A stretch of DNA of 64,000 nt, taken from positions 2,170,001-2,234,000 of the forward strand of contig OZ243096.1 in NCBI GenBank assembly GCA_965212165.1. Direction: 5' to 3'. The translations under genes and the position numbers were made by a program. This DNA is from RHLJ01 sp965212165 (GTDB lineage: Bacteria > Bacteroidota > Rhodothermia > Balneolales > Balneolaceae). Shown one piece after another: positions 1-8,803 of this stretch. Below the pieces are notes generated by a model. The model was not told where the DNA came from. It saw only the letters and a program-made list of their open reading frames with translations, and did no database searches. How positions within the stretch are numbered: the stretch's first letter is position 1; the number at the start of each line of letters is the position of its first letter.

Positions 1-1
1 A

Positions 2-883
2 GATGCGCCAAATCTTCCACCTGTAGTTATTTCATCTATATCCTCCTTATCACTTGATGAAGATTTTGGGACTCGTACAGTTGCTAAATTAGATACGGTA
101 TTTAGTGATCCTGAAAGTGTGCCACTATTATTTGAAATAGTGAGTGCTACAGATCTAGTATCTAGTACTATTGAAGGAGACTCACTAATTTTTACTTCTG
201 TGTTGGATACAAGTGGAGTAGGGCAGATTATACTAAGAGCAACTGATGATATTGGTCAAGAAGTATTAGATACATTAACAGTTAATGTTAACTCAATTAA
301 TGATCTCCCATATGTTCTTCAAATTCCAGATACCTTAAGTTTTACTTCTGGTGAATCATTAGGCTTCAAATTTGATACTTCATTTGCAGATGTCGAAGAT
401 CAACTTCAAGATTTAACATTTGCAATTTCTGTAGATCCATCAGATATAGTTCTCGGTTTTGATCCATTAACTTTTACAGTTAGTCTTAGCTCACCTACAT
501 TTACTGGCTTGGGGAGTATAACATTTACCGTAACAGATAGTGATGGGGGAGTACTTGAAGTTGTGTTGATTGTAGAAGTTAAAATGGCTACTTCAAACGA
601 ATTCGAAACGGGAGCCCCAAGAGAATTTGAACTAAGTCAAAACTATCCAAATCCATTTAATCCAAGTTCAACGATTAGATTTGGAGTTCCTGAAGCTTCT
701 GATGTAAGACTGGAAGTTTATAACATGCTTGGACAAAAGGTATCTACTCTTGTAAATCAAAAAATGCAAGCAGGATGGCACACCGTTCAATTTGATGCTG
801 CTGGACTTTCAACGGGAACATACATCTACCGCATCCAGGCTGGAGATTTTGTCTCTACCAAAAAAATGATGCTCATCAAATAA
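2..883 (+). CDS. Secreted adhesin-like protein, C-terminal part (5' end outside window), type IX sorting domain
   Basis: The reading frame is open from base 2, so this is the 3' end of a larger gene; the first ATG-like codons inside it are not the start. What is visible has two parts. First come Ig/cadherin-like repeats with acidic signatures (LDEDFGT, FSDPES, DVEDQ, VTDSDGG) typical of tandem extracellular beta-sandwich domains. Then comes a C-terminal sorting domain of about 85 residues, beginning FELSQNYPNPFNPSSTIRF and ending in GTYIYRI and KKMMLIK. In Bacteroidota-type bacteria this domain directs export by the type IX (Por) system and surface attachment or release. The likely role is a surface or secreted structural/adhesive protein; no catalytic motif is visible. 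A strong terminator follows directly. Confidence is high for the sorting domain and moderate for the repeat class. Confidence 0.85.
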   Translation, partial: DAPNLPPVVISSISSLSLDEDFGTRTVAKLDTVFSDPESVPLLFEIVSATDLVSSTIEGDSLIFTSVLDTSGVGQIILRATDDIGQEVLDTLTVNVNSINDLPYVLQIPDTLSFTSGESLGFKFDTSFADVEDQLQDLTFAISVDPSDIVLGFDPLTFTVSLSSPTFTGLGSITFTVTDSDGGVLEVVLIVEVKMATSNEFETGAPREFELSQNYPNPFNPSSTIRFGVPEASDVRLEVYNMLGQKVSTLVNQKMQAGWHTVQFDAAGLSTGTYIYRIQAGDFVSTKKMMLIK

Positions 884-905
884 GCATCACAAAATTTATT
901 TAAAT

Positions 906-945
906 AAAAGAAGCCTTATCAAAACAATAGATAAGGCTTCTTTTT
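906..945 (+). terminator. Intrinsic terminator after the type IX-sorted protein gene
   Basis: A perfect 15-bp stem (906-920 with 930-944) around a 9-base loop is followed by a T run. It lies 22 bases after the stop codon and separates the adhesin-like gene from the next lipoprotein gene. Confidence 0.9.
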
Positions 946-999
946 GTTGGTTAATACTTATACACAACAAATAATCAATCACTCACTTATAAAATAAAC

Positions 1000-1614
1000 A
1001 TGATTAAAAACAAAACAGTACAAATACTCACCGTATGTGCATTTTCTCTTTTACTAATTACTGGCTGTAAAGATAGCGGTACAGATGCAGACCCAGATTC
1101 AAATAGCGATAATAACTTTCAATATGATGGTAAAACCTACAGTTTAGAATCAGGAATAATTGAAGATTATGGCGAAGAAAAACCAGGGTTCAGAAACTAT
1201 GACTTTTTTCTAACCGAGAAGCAGGAGAATTTTGAGGACGAAAGTGAAGAAGCAGAAATTAACTCTGATTACATTATCTACTTTTGGCTAGAGTCTTTAG
1301 ACGCTAGTTCATTTACGGGTGGAACATTCAACTATGATGATAGTGATGAAGCGGTAGCAAGTCATTTATATGATGGAGCACTAATATTCATAATAAATGC
1401 ATCGGAAGATGATTTTGAAGAGTACTTTGTAACTGCTGGTTCCGTTGATGTTTCAATTAGTGGAGATACATATACTTTAGATTTTGATGTTACCCTAAAT
1501 AATGACAAAACATTAGTTGGTTCATTTACATATGACTTCGAAATTATTGATAATACAGCACCATTAAAATCAGCAACTCCAGATACTAAGAAGCTTTTTA
1601 TGAATCGTAAATAA
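1000..1614 (+). CDS. Acidic putative lipoprotein of unknown function
   Basis: This 204-residue protein has a clear lipoprotein signal: a basic N-terminus, a hydrophobic stretch (about residues 7-20) and a lipobox LITGC with the lipidated Cys at position 23. The mature part begins with a Ser/Asp/Asn-rich spacer and is strongly acidic. It contains mixed beta-strand-like segments (TYTLDFDVTL, GSFTYDFEII) resembling small beta-sandwich lipoproteins. I recognise no family. It stands alone between two terminators, so it is probably monocistronic. Outer-membrane anchoring is inferred from the lipobox only. Confidence 0.75.
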   Translation: MIKNKTVQILTVCAFSLLLITGCKDSGTDADPDSNSDNNFQYDGKTYSLESGIIEDYGEEKPGFRNYDFFLTEKQENFEDESEEAEINSDYIIYFWLESLDASSFTGGTFNYDDSDEAVASHLYDGALIFIINASEDDFEEYFVTAGSVDVSISGDTYTLDFDVTLNNDKTLVGSFTYDFEIIDNTAPLKSATPDTKKLFMNRK

Positions 1615-1651
1615 AGTAGATACTTGCGATTAAATTAAAACTTGTAGTTCT

Positions 1652-1684
1652 AAAAGGCTGTTCACAAAAAGAACAGCCTTTTTA
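1652..1684 (+). terminator. Intrinsic terminator after the lipoprotein gene
   Basis: An 11-bp perfect stem (AAAGGCTGTTC, 1653-1663, with 1671-1681) with a 7-base loop is followed by a T tract. It ends the single-gene lipoprotein transcript. Confidence 0.9.
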
Positions 1685-1749
1685 ATTTCGCCTCCATCCA
1701 AATAATCACGATATTAGTAGCCTAACCAATCAGAAAGAGAAGGCATTTA

Positions 1750-3120
1750 GTGAAAGAATTTATCCGTATTGCATCAGGGCAAGGGTTTTGGGGAGATCTC
1801 CCCATGGCACCTGTAAATCAAGTTAAACAAGGCCCAATTGACTATCTAGTAATGGACTATCTCGCTGAGGTAACCATGTCGATTATGCAAAAGCAAAAAA
1901 TGAAAAACCCTGATTGGGGGTATGCTCGCGATTTTGTTGGTGTGATTGATCAAATTTTACCTGAAATATCTACTCAAGGAGTTAAAGTAATCAGCAATGC
2001 AGGTGGAGTTAATCCTTTAGCATGTAAAGATGAAATTCTTAAAATTGCTAAGGAAAAGGGCTACACAAACCTAAAAGTGGCAGTGGTTGATGGAGACAAT
2101 ATTCTAGATAATATTGATCAATTGATTGATGATGGTCATCAACTAAAAAATATGGATACGGGTGAACCCATAAGCACGGTGAAAGAGCAGTTATTAAGCG
2201 CTAATGTTTATTTCGGATGCCGCGCAATTGTTGAAGCACTATCAAAAGATGCAGACATAATAATTACAGGTCGCGTTACCGATACTGGACTCACACTAGC
2301 ACCGATGATCCACGAGTTTGGATGGGATTATAATGATTTCGATAAAATGTCGGTAGGAACAATAGCTGGTCATATATTGGAATGTGGAGCTCAAGCTTCT
2401 GGAGGGAATTTCACGGATTGGGAAAAAGTAGAAGATTTCACAAACATCGGATTTCCTATTGTTGAAGCATATCCAAATGGCGAATTCTTTGTGACAAAGC
2501 ATGAAGGTACTGGGGGATTAGTTAGTTCCCAAACAGTTAAAGAACAACTGTTATACGAGATAGGAGATCCTAAAGATTATATAACACCTGATGTTGTTGC
2601 AGATTTTACCTCTATAAGTGTAGAAGATATTGACAAGAATAGAGTAAGAGTTTTTGGAATTACGGGAGCTGCTGATACTGAATTTTATAAAGTTTCTGCT
2701 AGTTATAATGATGGATTCAAACTATCTGCTACCTTAGTATATTCTTGGCCCGATGCACTTAAAAAGGCTATAAAAGGCGCAGAAATTTTAGAAGGTAGAG
2801 CTAAAAACTTGAACCTTAAAATTGATGAATTCAATAAAGAATATATTGGGTTCAACGGAACTACTGAAAAGTTGGTTACTAGTGAAGAACTTGAAAGTGA
2901 ACATGATGAAATTCAAATGAGGATTTCAATATGTGGACCTAATAAAAAAGACATTGATCGTTTTGGAATGGAAGTTGCACCATTAATATTAACAGGACCA
3001 AGTGGCGTTACTGGTTTTGCAGGTGGTAGACCAAAAGCAAGTGAGGTAGTTGCTTACTGGCCAGCATTATTAAGTAAAAAAGCTGTTACACCTAGAGTAA
3101 CAGTCTTCGAAATTAATTAA
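1750..3120 (+). CDS. AtuA-like DUF1446 protein
   Basis: This 456-residue protein matches the acyclic terpene utilisation AtuA / DUF1446 family over its full usual length. Visible family signatures are the N-terminal IASGQGFWGD, the KVISNAGGVNP segment, the DIIITGRVTDTGL segment, HILECGAQASGGNF and the C-terminal TGPSGVTGFAGGRPK. Family members sit in acyclic isoprenoid or branched-acid catabolic clusters, but their chemistry is poorly defined. No partner carboxylase genes (atuC/atuF type) are adjacent here, so the substrate is unknown. The start is GTG, chosen because it is the first start before the conserved IASGQG motif. There is no signal peptide, so the protein is probably cytoplasmic. 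Confidence 0.85.
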   Translation: MKEFIRIASGQGFWGDLPMAPVNQVKQGPIDYLVMDYLAEVTMSIMQKQKMKNPDWGYARDFVGVIDQILPEISTQGVKVISNAGGVNPLACKDEILKIAKEKGYTNLKVAVVDGDNILDNIDQLIDDGHQLKNMDTGEPISTVKEQLLSANVYFGCRAIVEALSKDADIIITGRVTDTGLTLAPMIHEFGWDYNDFDKMSVGTIAGHILECGAQASGGNFTDWEKVEDFTNIGFPIVEAYPNGEFFVTKHEGTGGLVSSQTVKEQLLYEIGDPKDYITPDVVADFTSISVEDIDKNRVRVFGITGAADTEFYKVSASYNDGFKLSATLVYSWPDALKKAIKGAEILEGRAKNLNLKIDEFNKEYIGFNGTTEKLVTSEELESEHDEIQMRISICGPNKKDIDRFGMEVAPLILTGPSGVTGFAGGRPKASEVVAYWPALLSKKAVTPRVTVFEIN

Positions 3121-3171
3121 TCAGATATAAAATACTGTTACAGATAAAAATAACTATTCAAGGAAGAGCTA

Positions 3172-4965
3172 GTGGGGGCACTCAAAGACCTAAATAAATA
3201 TCTAAAAAAATATAGACTTGCAGTAATTCTTGGTACTCTTTTTCTAACTGCTGCAAATTTCTTTTTAGTTTGGATTCCCGTTCTTATTCGCCGAACAATT
3301 GATAGAGTTGAAAATCTATCACAAGGAGATTTTGTGGTTCCTGAAAATTTGATTGATACTTTATTTACAAGTGAAGTTGGGAAAATACTAGGTCTGAATT
3401 CATTATATTTAGTAGGATCGGTAGCATTATATGGCGTTTTTCTTTTCTTAACTCGTCAAACCTTGATTGTCTCATCCCGAAAAGTTGAATTTGATATGCG
3501 GAATGATATCGTCGAAAAATTAATGGCACTTCCTCAACGCTTTTATGCTAAGTATTCTCAAGGTGAAGTGTATGTTCGGGCGACTGAGGATGTGAATAAA
3601 GTTCGAGAATATTATGGGCCTGTAATCATGTATAGTATAAATACTATTACAAGAGCTGGCTTTGTGATTACTATGATGTACATAGTGAATAAAGAACTAA
3701 TGATTTGGGCACTTATTCCTCTTCCTTTACTTTCGATTTTTGCTTATTGGATTACAGGGTTTATTCATAAACACTCTATTATAATTCAAGAACAGTACTC
3801 AAGTTTAGCAGGACAAGCCAAAGAAAGTTTTTCAAGTATTAGATTGATTAAGGCGTATAATCGACTTGAAAATGAACAAACAAAATTCGACTTATTAAGT
3901 GAAGACTATAGAAAAAAGAAACTACGTTTAGATTTGATTGAATCCCTATTTCATCCAGGTCTAAATTTCCTAATCGGTATATCTTTAATCATTGTGATTT
4001 GGCAAGGTGGAAATATGATTATTCAGGGTACACTAACTGTTGGAAATATTGCTGAATTTCTAATTTATGTGGCATACTTAATTTGGCCAGTTGCTGCATT
4101 AGGATACACAACAAATAGATTTCAGAAGTCTTTAGCTTCTTGGTATAGAATAAAAGAACTATTGGATTACCCGATTGATATTTCTGATGATGAGCATGCA
4201 GTTACCAAAGAAATTGATGGTGAAATTGAGTTCAAGAACGTTTCTTTTAAATACCCAGATTCAGATGAATATGTAATACATAATCTTAGCTTAAAGATTA
4301 ATGCTGGTCAAAATGTTGCCATTGTTGGTAGAACCGGATCTGGTAAAACAAGTTTGATTCAACTCATACCTCGGCTTTTCGACCCAAGCAATGGAACAGT
4401 ATTATTAGATGGATTAGATTTACGACAACATTCTGTTCAAAATATTCGAAGTTATATAGGCTTTGTACCGCAAGGCACCTTCTTGTTTTCTGATACTATT
4501 GGCGAAAATATCGCGTTTGGAGTAGAAGATGCGAGTGATAAAATGATTGAAGAAGCCGCAGAAAAAGCACAAGTCAAAGAGAATATTTTGGATTTTGAGA
4601 AAAAATTTAAGACTATGCTCGGAGAGAGGGGTATTACCTTATCTGGTGGGCAAAAGCAAAGAACAGCAATAGCAAGAGCACTGATTAAGGACCCTAAGAT
4701 TTTAATATTTGATGATTCATTAAGCGCCATAGATACAAAAACAGAAGACGCTATATTAAAACAGTTTCGAGAAGAGGTAGGCGGAAGAACAACAATTATG
4801 ATTAGTCATAGAATATCTACAATAAAAGATGCGGATGTTATATACTATCTCGAAGATGGGACCATTGCAGAATTTGGTACTCATGAAGAACTTTTATCAA
4901 AAGAAGGCCACTATAAGGCCATGTATACCAAACAATTACTAGAACAAGAATTAGAAGAAATATAA
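3172..4965 (+). CDS. Heterodimeric ABC exporter subunit with degenerate catalytic site (BmrC/YheI-like)
   Basis: A type IV (B-family) half-transporter of 597 residues: an N-terminal six-helix membrane domain (about 15-320) followed by an ATPase domain. Walker A is GRTGSGKT (386-393), the signature is canonical LSGGQ (490-494), and Walker B ends in D514-D515. The position after the Walker B Asp is normally the catalytic Glu; Asp here is the hallmark of the non-hydrolytic site in heterodimeric exporters such as BmrCD, LmrCD and TM287/288. The matching half with the complementary defect is at 6415-8193, so the two probably pair as a multidrug or lipid exporter in the inner membrane. The start is GTG, preceded by a good AAGGAAG ribosome site. 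Substrate unknown. Confidence 0.9.
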   Translation: MGALKDLNKYLKKYRLAVILGTLFLTAANFFLVWIPVLIRRTIDRVENLSQGDFVVPENLIDTLFTSEVGKILGLNSLYLVGSVALYGVFLFLTRQTLIVSSRKVEFDMRNDIVEKLMALPQRFYAKYSQGEVYVRATEDVNKVREYYGPVIMYSINTITRAGFVITMMYIVNKELMIWALIPLPLLSIFAYWITGFIHKHSIIIQEQYSSLAGQAKESFSSIRLIKAYNRLENEQTKFDLLSEDYRKKKLRLDLIESLFHPGLNFLIGISLIIVIWQGGNMIIQGTLTVGNIAEFLIYVAYLIWPVAALGYTTNRFQKSLASWYRIKELLDYPIDISDDEHAVTKEIDGEIEFKNVSFKYPDSDEYVIHNLSLKINAGQNVAIVGRTGSGKTSLIQLIPRLFDPSNGTVLLDGLDLRQHSVQNIRSYIGFVPQGTFLFSDTIGENIAFGVEDASDKMIEEAAEKAQVKENILDFEKKFKTMLGERGITLSGGQKQRTAIARALIKDPKILIFDDSLSAIDTKTEDAILKQFREEVGGRTTIMISHRISTIKDADVIYYLEDGTIAEFGTHEELLSKEGHYKAMYTKQLLEQELEEI

Positions 4966-5026
4966 TATAACCAAATGGGCAGCTTGTTATGAAAGGCAAG
5001 AACCCAACTGAAAATGGGAGAAAAAA

Positions 5027-6403
5027 ATGATTGTAGTACCACTAGGAATCGCCTCAGCAACACCAACAGCAATCCGTCATTTACCAGCTGTAGCACTCTG
5101 GAGAGAAGGAAGTGTATACTTGTTTGATTGTGGAGAAAATGCTCAAATGAGTATGCTTCAAGCAGGTTTAAAACGGTCAAAAATCGATTGCATATTTATT
5201 TCACATTTCGATGTAGATCATTATTCAGGCTTAATGGGATTAATTTCCACGTTACAACTTCAAAGAAGAGAACGTGATTTAACGTTAGTAGGACCCGCAG
5301 GAATAAAAGAATTTGTTGAATGGAACCTGAAATTTTCAGGTGTAGAACTTAGCTTCAAACTAATTTTTAGTGAAGTTAAAGAAGGAGAAGATGTTACTCG
5401 TGTTGTTGATGAAGCTGATTATTATGTCGAAGCACGACCTTTAAAGCATCGCCGTTTTTGTTTAGGATATCGTTTCCAAGAAAAAGATAAACCAGGTAAA
5501 GTTGATAGTGAAAAAGCAACTAAGCTCGGAATAACTGAAGATGATCAGTTTAAAGCTTTGAAAGCTGGTGAGAATATAAAATTAGATGATGGAACTGAAA
5601 TTGAAGCTTATGAAATAGTTGGACACCCAAGACCAGGCGACAGCTTTGCATACGTTACAGACACAGAATATTGTCCAAATGCTGTTAAACTAGCGATGAA
5701 TACAAATATTCTTTATCACGAGGCAACATTCAGTAATCAACTGGCTGACAAAGCAAAAGAAACAGGGCATTCCACTGCAGGTGATGCGGCTAGAGTTGCC
5801 ACAGAATCTCAGACAAAGCTTTTAGTAATTGGTCATTTTTCAGCTAGATATACAAATTTACATGTACTTCTAAAAGAAGCTAGAGAAGGATTTTATCCAA
5901 CTTGGCTTGCAAATGAATTGCGTCCAATTTTTACAGATCCAACTCATGAGCGCGGTATTATTAGTGCTAAAGTTGAGATAAAAGATCTAACAAAAAGTGA
6001 ATCTTCTAACTCATCATATTCTCCAGGAAGAAGAGATACTCGAGGAAGTAGTAATAGAGGACAAAGTCGTGGTGGTAAAAACTTTAGACCACGAAGAAAC
6101 TCAGGAGGATATAGAAGCGACAATCGTGGGGGAGGAAGCTATAATCGAGATAACAGAAGTGGAGGAAGTTCAAGTCGAGATGATAGAGGAGGTAGCTACA
6201 ATCGAGATAACCGAGGTGGTAGCTACAACAGAGATAATAGAGATAATAGTGGCGGTTCAAATCGTTCTAACACTGGTGAACGCCGTTCTTATGGAAGTAG
6301 TTCTTACAACCGTGAAAGGGGTAGAGATGATAGTAGCAATGATACAAAACCTACTAAAATCATCACGCCAAGAACGTCTTATGATGATTTCGACAGATTT
6401 TAA
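5027..6403 (+). CDS. RNase Z-like metallo-beta-lactamase with RG/RGG-rich tail
   Basis: Residues 1-315 follow the tRNA 3'-processing endonuclease RNase Z: N-terminal LGIASATPT, LFDCGENAQ, ISHFDVDH (59-65), the GPAGI element, LKHRRFCLGYRF, the VTDTEY aspartate, YHEATF and GHSTAGDAA with the final GHFSARY. RNase Z normally has HxHxDH; here the second His is Asp (H60, D62, D64, H65). From about residue 322 a tail of roughly 135 residues is low-complexity Arg/Gly/Ser/Asn/Tyr/Asp with recurring SYNRDNRGG units, unlike ordinary RNase Z of about 305-330 residues; it is likely disordered and RNA-binding. The gene lies between the two halves of an ABC exporter, with a 12-base gap to the second. The expected role is maturation of tRNA 3' ends; activity with the altered ligand is uncertain. 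Confidence 0.8.
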   Translation: MIVVPLGIASATPTAIRHLPAVALWREGSVYLFDCGENAQMSMLQAGLKRSKIDCIFISHFDVDHYSGLMGLISTLQLQRRERDLTLVGPAGIKEFVEWNLKFSGVELSFKLIFSEVKEGEDVTRVVDEADYYVEARPLKHRRFCLGYRFQEKDKPGKVDSEKATKLGITEDDQFKALKAGENIKLDDGTEIEAYEIVGHPRPGDSFAYVTDTEYCPNAVKLAMNTNILYHEATFSNQLADKAKETGHSTAGDAARVATESQTKLLVIGHFSARYTNLHVLLKEAREGFYPTWLANELRPIFTDPTHERGIISAKVEIKDLTKSESSNSSYSPGRRDTRGSSNRGQSRGGKNFRPRRNSGGYRSDNRGGGSYNRDNRSGGSSSRDDRGGSYNRDNRGGSYNRDNRDNSGGSNRSNTGERRSYGSSSYNRERGRDDSSNDTKPTKIITPRTSYDDFDRF

Positions 6404-6414
6404 ACTAATTTTTT

Positions 6415-8193
6415 GTGAGTAAATCGAAAGAAGAAAAAAAAGCCGTTGATCGGAGACTGATTCGACGGCTTTACTTTTTTGTTAAGCCCTATCGAAGATA
6501 TGTTGGGATTGCTGTACTTCTAACTTTAAGTGCTTCTTTTCTTGGTACAGTTCGCCCTAAACTTACCCAATTAGCAATCGATGACTATATTGCTGTTGGA
6601 GATATTGAAGGCCTTAAATGGATTATTCTTTTACTTTTTGGGGCATTAGCAGGAGAGTTTATAGTATTAATGGTCAATACATATTTAACTCGTTGGTTTG
6701 GTCAAGGTACTTTGTATAGCCTGAGAAATACTATCTTCAGAAAGATCCAGTCTCTAAATGTTCAGTATTTTGATAAGAATCCAATTGGAAGGCTAATTAC
6801 TAGAACAACCAGTGACGTAGAAGCCTTAAGTGAACTTCTTTCTGATGGTGTTGTTGCTATTATCGGTGACTTATTCCGAATTATTTTCATTCTATATTTC
6901 ATGATAAGTATGAATTGGGAATTAAGTATAGTTACAATAGCTGTTCTTCCAATCTTATTTTATGCCACTTTCTGGTTCAAAGAGAAAGTTCGTGTTTCAT
7001 TTCTCAAAGTTCGAGATCAGATATCTAACTTGAATTCATTTGTGCAAGAACATATCAATGGGATGGATGTAGTTCAGTTATTCAACAGAGAAAAGAAACA
7101 GCTGAATAAGTTCAAAGATATTAATGCCAATCATAGAGAAGCTCATGTAGAAACCATTTTCTACTTTTCCATTTTTTGGCCTATTGTTGAAGTTTTCTCA
7201 AGTTTCGCAATGGCTTTAATTGTTTGGTATGGTGGAGGAAGAGCTCTTATGGGTGGGGTTTCATTTGGAGTTCTGCTCGCATTTATCCAATATTCAAGAC
7301 AATTTTTTATGCCTATTAGAGGGCTTTCAGAAAAGTTTAATACTCTACAATCAGCGCTAGCGTCTTCTGAAAGAATCTTTGATGTATTAGATACAGAGAC
7401 AGAAGTACTTGTTTCTGAATCACCTTCTAAGATTGATAATCCTAGAGGAGAGATTGAATTTGAGAATGTTTGGTTTAAGTATAACGAAGGAGAAGACTAC
7501 GTTCTTAAGGATGTATCATTTAAAGCAAAGCCTGGTGAAAGTGTCGCCATAGTAGGTGCGACTGGTGCTGGTAAAACCACGATTATTAATCTGCTTCTTA
7601 GATTCTACGACATCGATAAAGGAAGTATTAAAATGGACGGCGTTGATATCAGAGATCTTTCACTTTCTGATCTAAGAACCTATTTCTCTTTAGTATTACA
7701 GGATAATGCACTTTTTACAGGATCAATTATAGATAATATTACACTTGGGGAAGAGTCAATTTCTCGTGAGCAAGTTATAAAAGCTGCACATGATGTTGAA
7801 GCTCATCGTTTTATTAATAAACTGCCAAATACTTACGATTTTGAATTGAAACAGCAAGGTAGCTCACTTTCAATGGGACAACGTCAACTTATCTGTTTTG
7901 TAAGAGCAATGGTTTTTGACCCTAAAATTTTAATCCTAGATGAAGCAACTTCTAGTATTGATTCCGAAACGGAAGCTTTAGTAAATGAAGCTAGTCTTAA
8001 AATGATGGAAGGACGAACTTCAATCGTAATCGCACATCGCTTATCAACCATTCAACACGCTGATAAAATATTGGTAATGCATAAAGGGGAAATAAGAGAG
8101 CAGGGGAATCATACAGAGCTTATTTTACAAGAAGGTGGAATTTATAAGAAACTGTATGAACTTCAATATAAAGATCAGTTAGTACCTAGTTAG
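6415..8193 (+). CDS. Heterodimeric ABC exporter subunit with intact Walker B (BmrD/YheH-like)
   Basis: A second B-family half-transporter (592 residues): a membrane domain at about 20-320, then an ATPase domain with Walker A GATGAGKT (381-388) and Walker B ILILDE with D509 and catalytic Glu E510. The signature reads LSMGQ (485-489) instead of LSGGQ. Intact Walker B with a degenerate signature is the exact complement of the 3172-4965 subunit, as seen in BmrD/YheH-type subunits. Together they should form one consensus and one degenerate ATP site. The GTG start is 12 bases after the RNase Z-like stop, so the genes are co-transcribed. Exported substrate unknown. Confidence 0.9.
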   Translation: MSKSKEEKKAVDRRLIRRLYFFVKPYRRYVGIAVLLTLSASFLGTVRPKLTQLAIDDYIAVGDIEGLKWIILLLFGALAGEFIVLMVNTYLTRWFGQGTLYSLRNTIFRKIQSLNVQYFDKNPIGRLITRTTSDVEALSELLSDGVVAIIGDLFRIIFILYFMISMNWELSIVTIAVLPILFYATFWFKEKVRVSFLKVRDQISNLNSFVQEHINGMDVVQLFNREKKQLNKFKDINANHREAHVETIFYFSIFWPIVEVFSSFAMALIVWYGGGRALMGGVSFGVLLAFIQYSRQFFMPIRGLSEKFNTLQSALASSERIFDVLDTETEVLVSESPSKIDNPRGEIEFENVWFKYNEGEDYVLKDVSFKAKPGESVAIVGATGAGKTTIINLLLRFYDIDKGSIKMDGVDIRDLSLSDLRTYFSLVLQDNALFTGSIIDNITLGEESISREQVIKAAHDVEAHRFINKLPNTYDFELKQQGSSLSMGQRQLICFVRAMVFDPKILILDEATSSIDSETEALVNEASLKMMEGRTSIVIAHRLSTIQHADKILVMHKGEIREQGNHTELILQEGGIYKKLYELQYKDQLVPS

Positions 8194-8209
8194 AACTTAA
8201 ATTACTAAT

Positions 8210-8803
8210 TTAAATTTTGGCTTCAATAATTGTATAGTTATACAATCCTAAATATGCTTCTTGGGTATCTTTGACTACTATCTGAAATTCTTTTTCTATT
8301 AATTTGAATAAATTCGGTTCAAAAGAAACGTGATTTTTTTTCATCCATTTTGAAAACCAATTATAAGGAGTAGAGTCGAAATCGACTACTAGTAATCGAC
8401 CATTTGGTTTTAGATGATTTTTGATGTTTTTAATTGATTTTTCAACAGTGTTGAACATTGTGAGGGAATAAGAACATAGAATAAAATCAAACTCATTGTA
8501 AGAGAATGAAGTATCTGAGTAGTATTCGTTTTTTATATCAACGGAATTAGTAGTTGAACGTTTTGCAATTTCCAACATGTGTTCAGATTGATCAATCCCA
8601 GTTATATGAGCTTTGGGATATTTTTTTAATAATCGTTCTAGGTGTTTTCCGGTACCACAACCTAAATCTAAAATCCGAACATTAGATTTCAATTCAGGGA
8701 AATAGTTTGGGATTGAATTTCTTCCGAATAAAAATAACCAACGAGTTTTATCATAAAATTTGGAATGGAGTTTATAATATCCTTCAATATTAGATGGTAT
8801 CAT
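8210..8803 (-). CDS. btaB: Class I SAM methyltransferase, probable BtaB (DGTS N-methylation)
   Basis: A 197-residue Rossmann methyltransferase with motif I ILDLGCGTGKHLERL, an acidic motif II (ITGIDQSEHML) and a post-motif segment FDFILCSYSLTMF. Alone it is a generic methyltransferase. The assignment rests on context: its ATG overlaps the btaA stop in an ATGA junction, the arrangement expected when the aminocarboxypropyl transferase and the N-methyltransferase of betaine-lipid synthesis are coupled. BtaB adds three methyl groups from SAM to diacylglyceryl-homoserine to give DGTS. The length suits BtaB (about 200-220 residues). It converges with the ABC exporter gene, with only 16 bases between. 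Confidence 0.7.
   Translation of the reverse strand: MIPSNIEGYYKLHSKFYDKTRWLFLFGRNSIPNYFPELKSNVRILDLGCGTGKHLERLLKKYPKAHITGIDQSEHMLEIAKRSTTNSVDIKNEYYSDTSFSYNEFDFILCSYSLTMFNTVEKSIKNIKNHLKPNGRLLVVDFDSTPYNWFSKWMKKNHVSFEPNLFKLIEKEFQIVVKDTQEAYLGLYNYTIIEAKI

Noticed and set aside
5997..6422. A 141-codon open frame overlapping the RNase Z tail, rich in Glu/Ile/Val
   Set aside because: It is the shifted translation of the low-complexity RG-rich tail, has no independent start signal and a composition produced by the repeat, so it is treated as a shadow.
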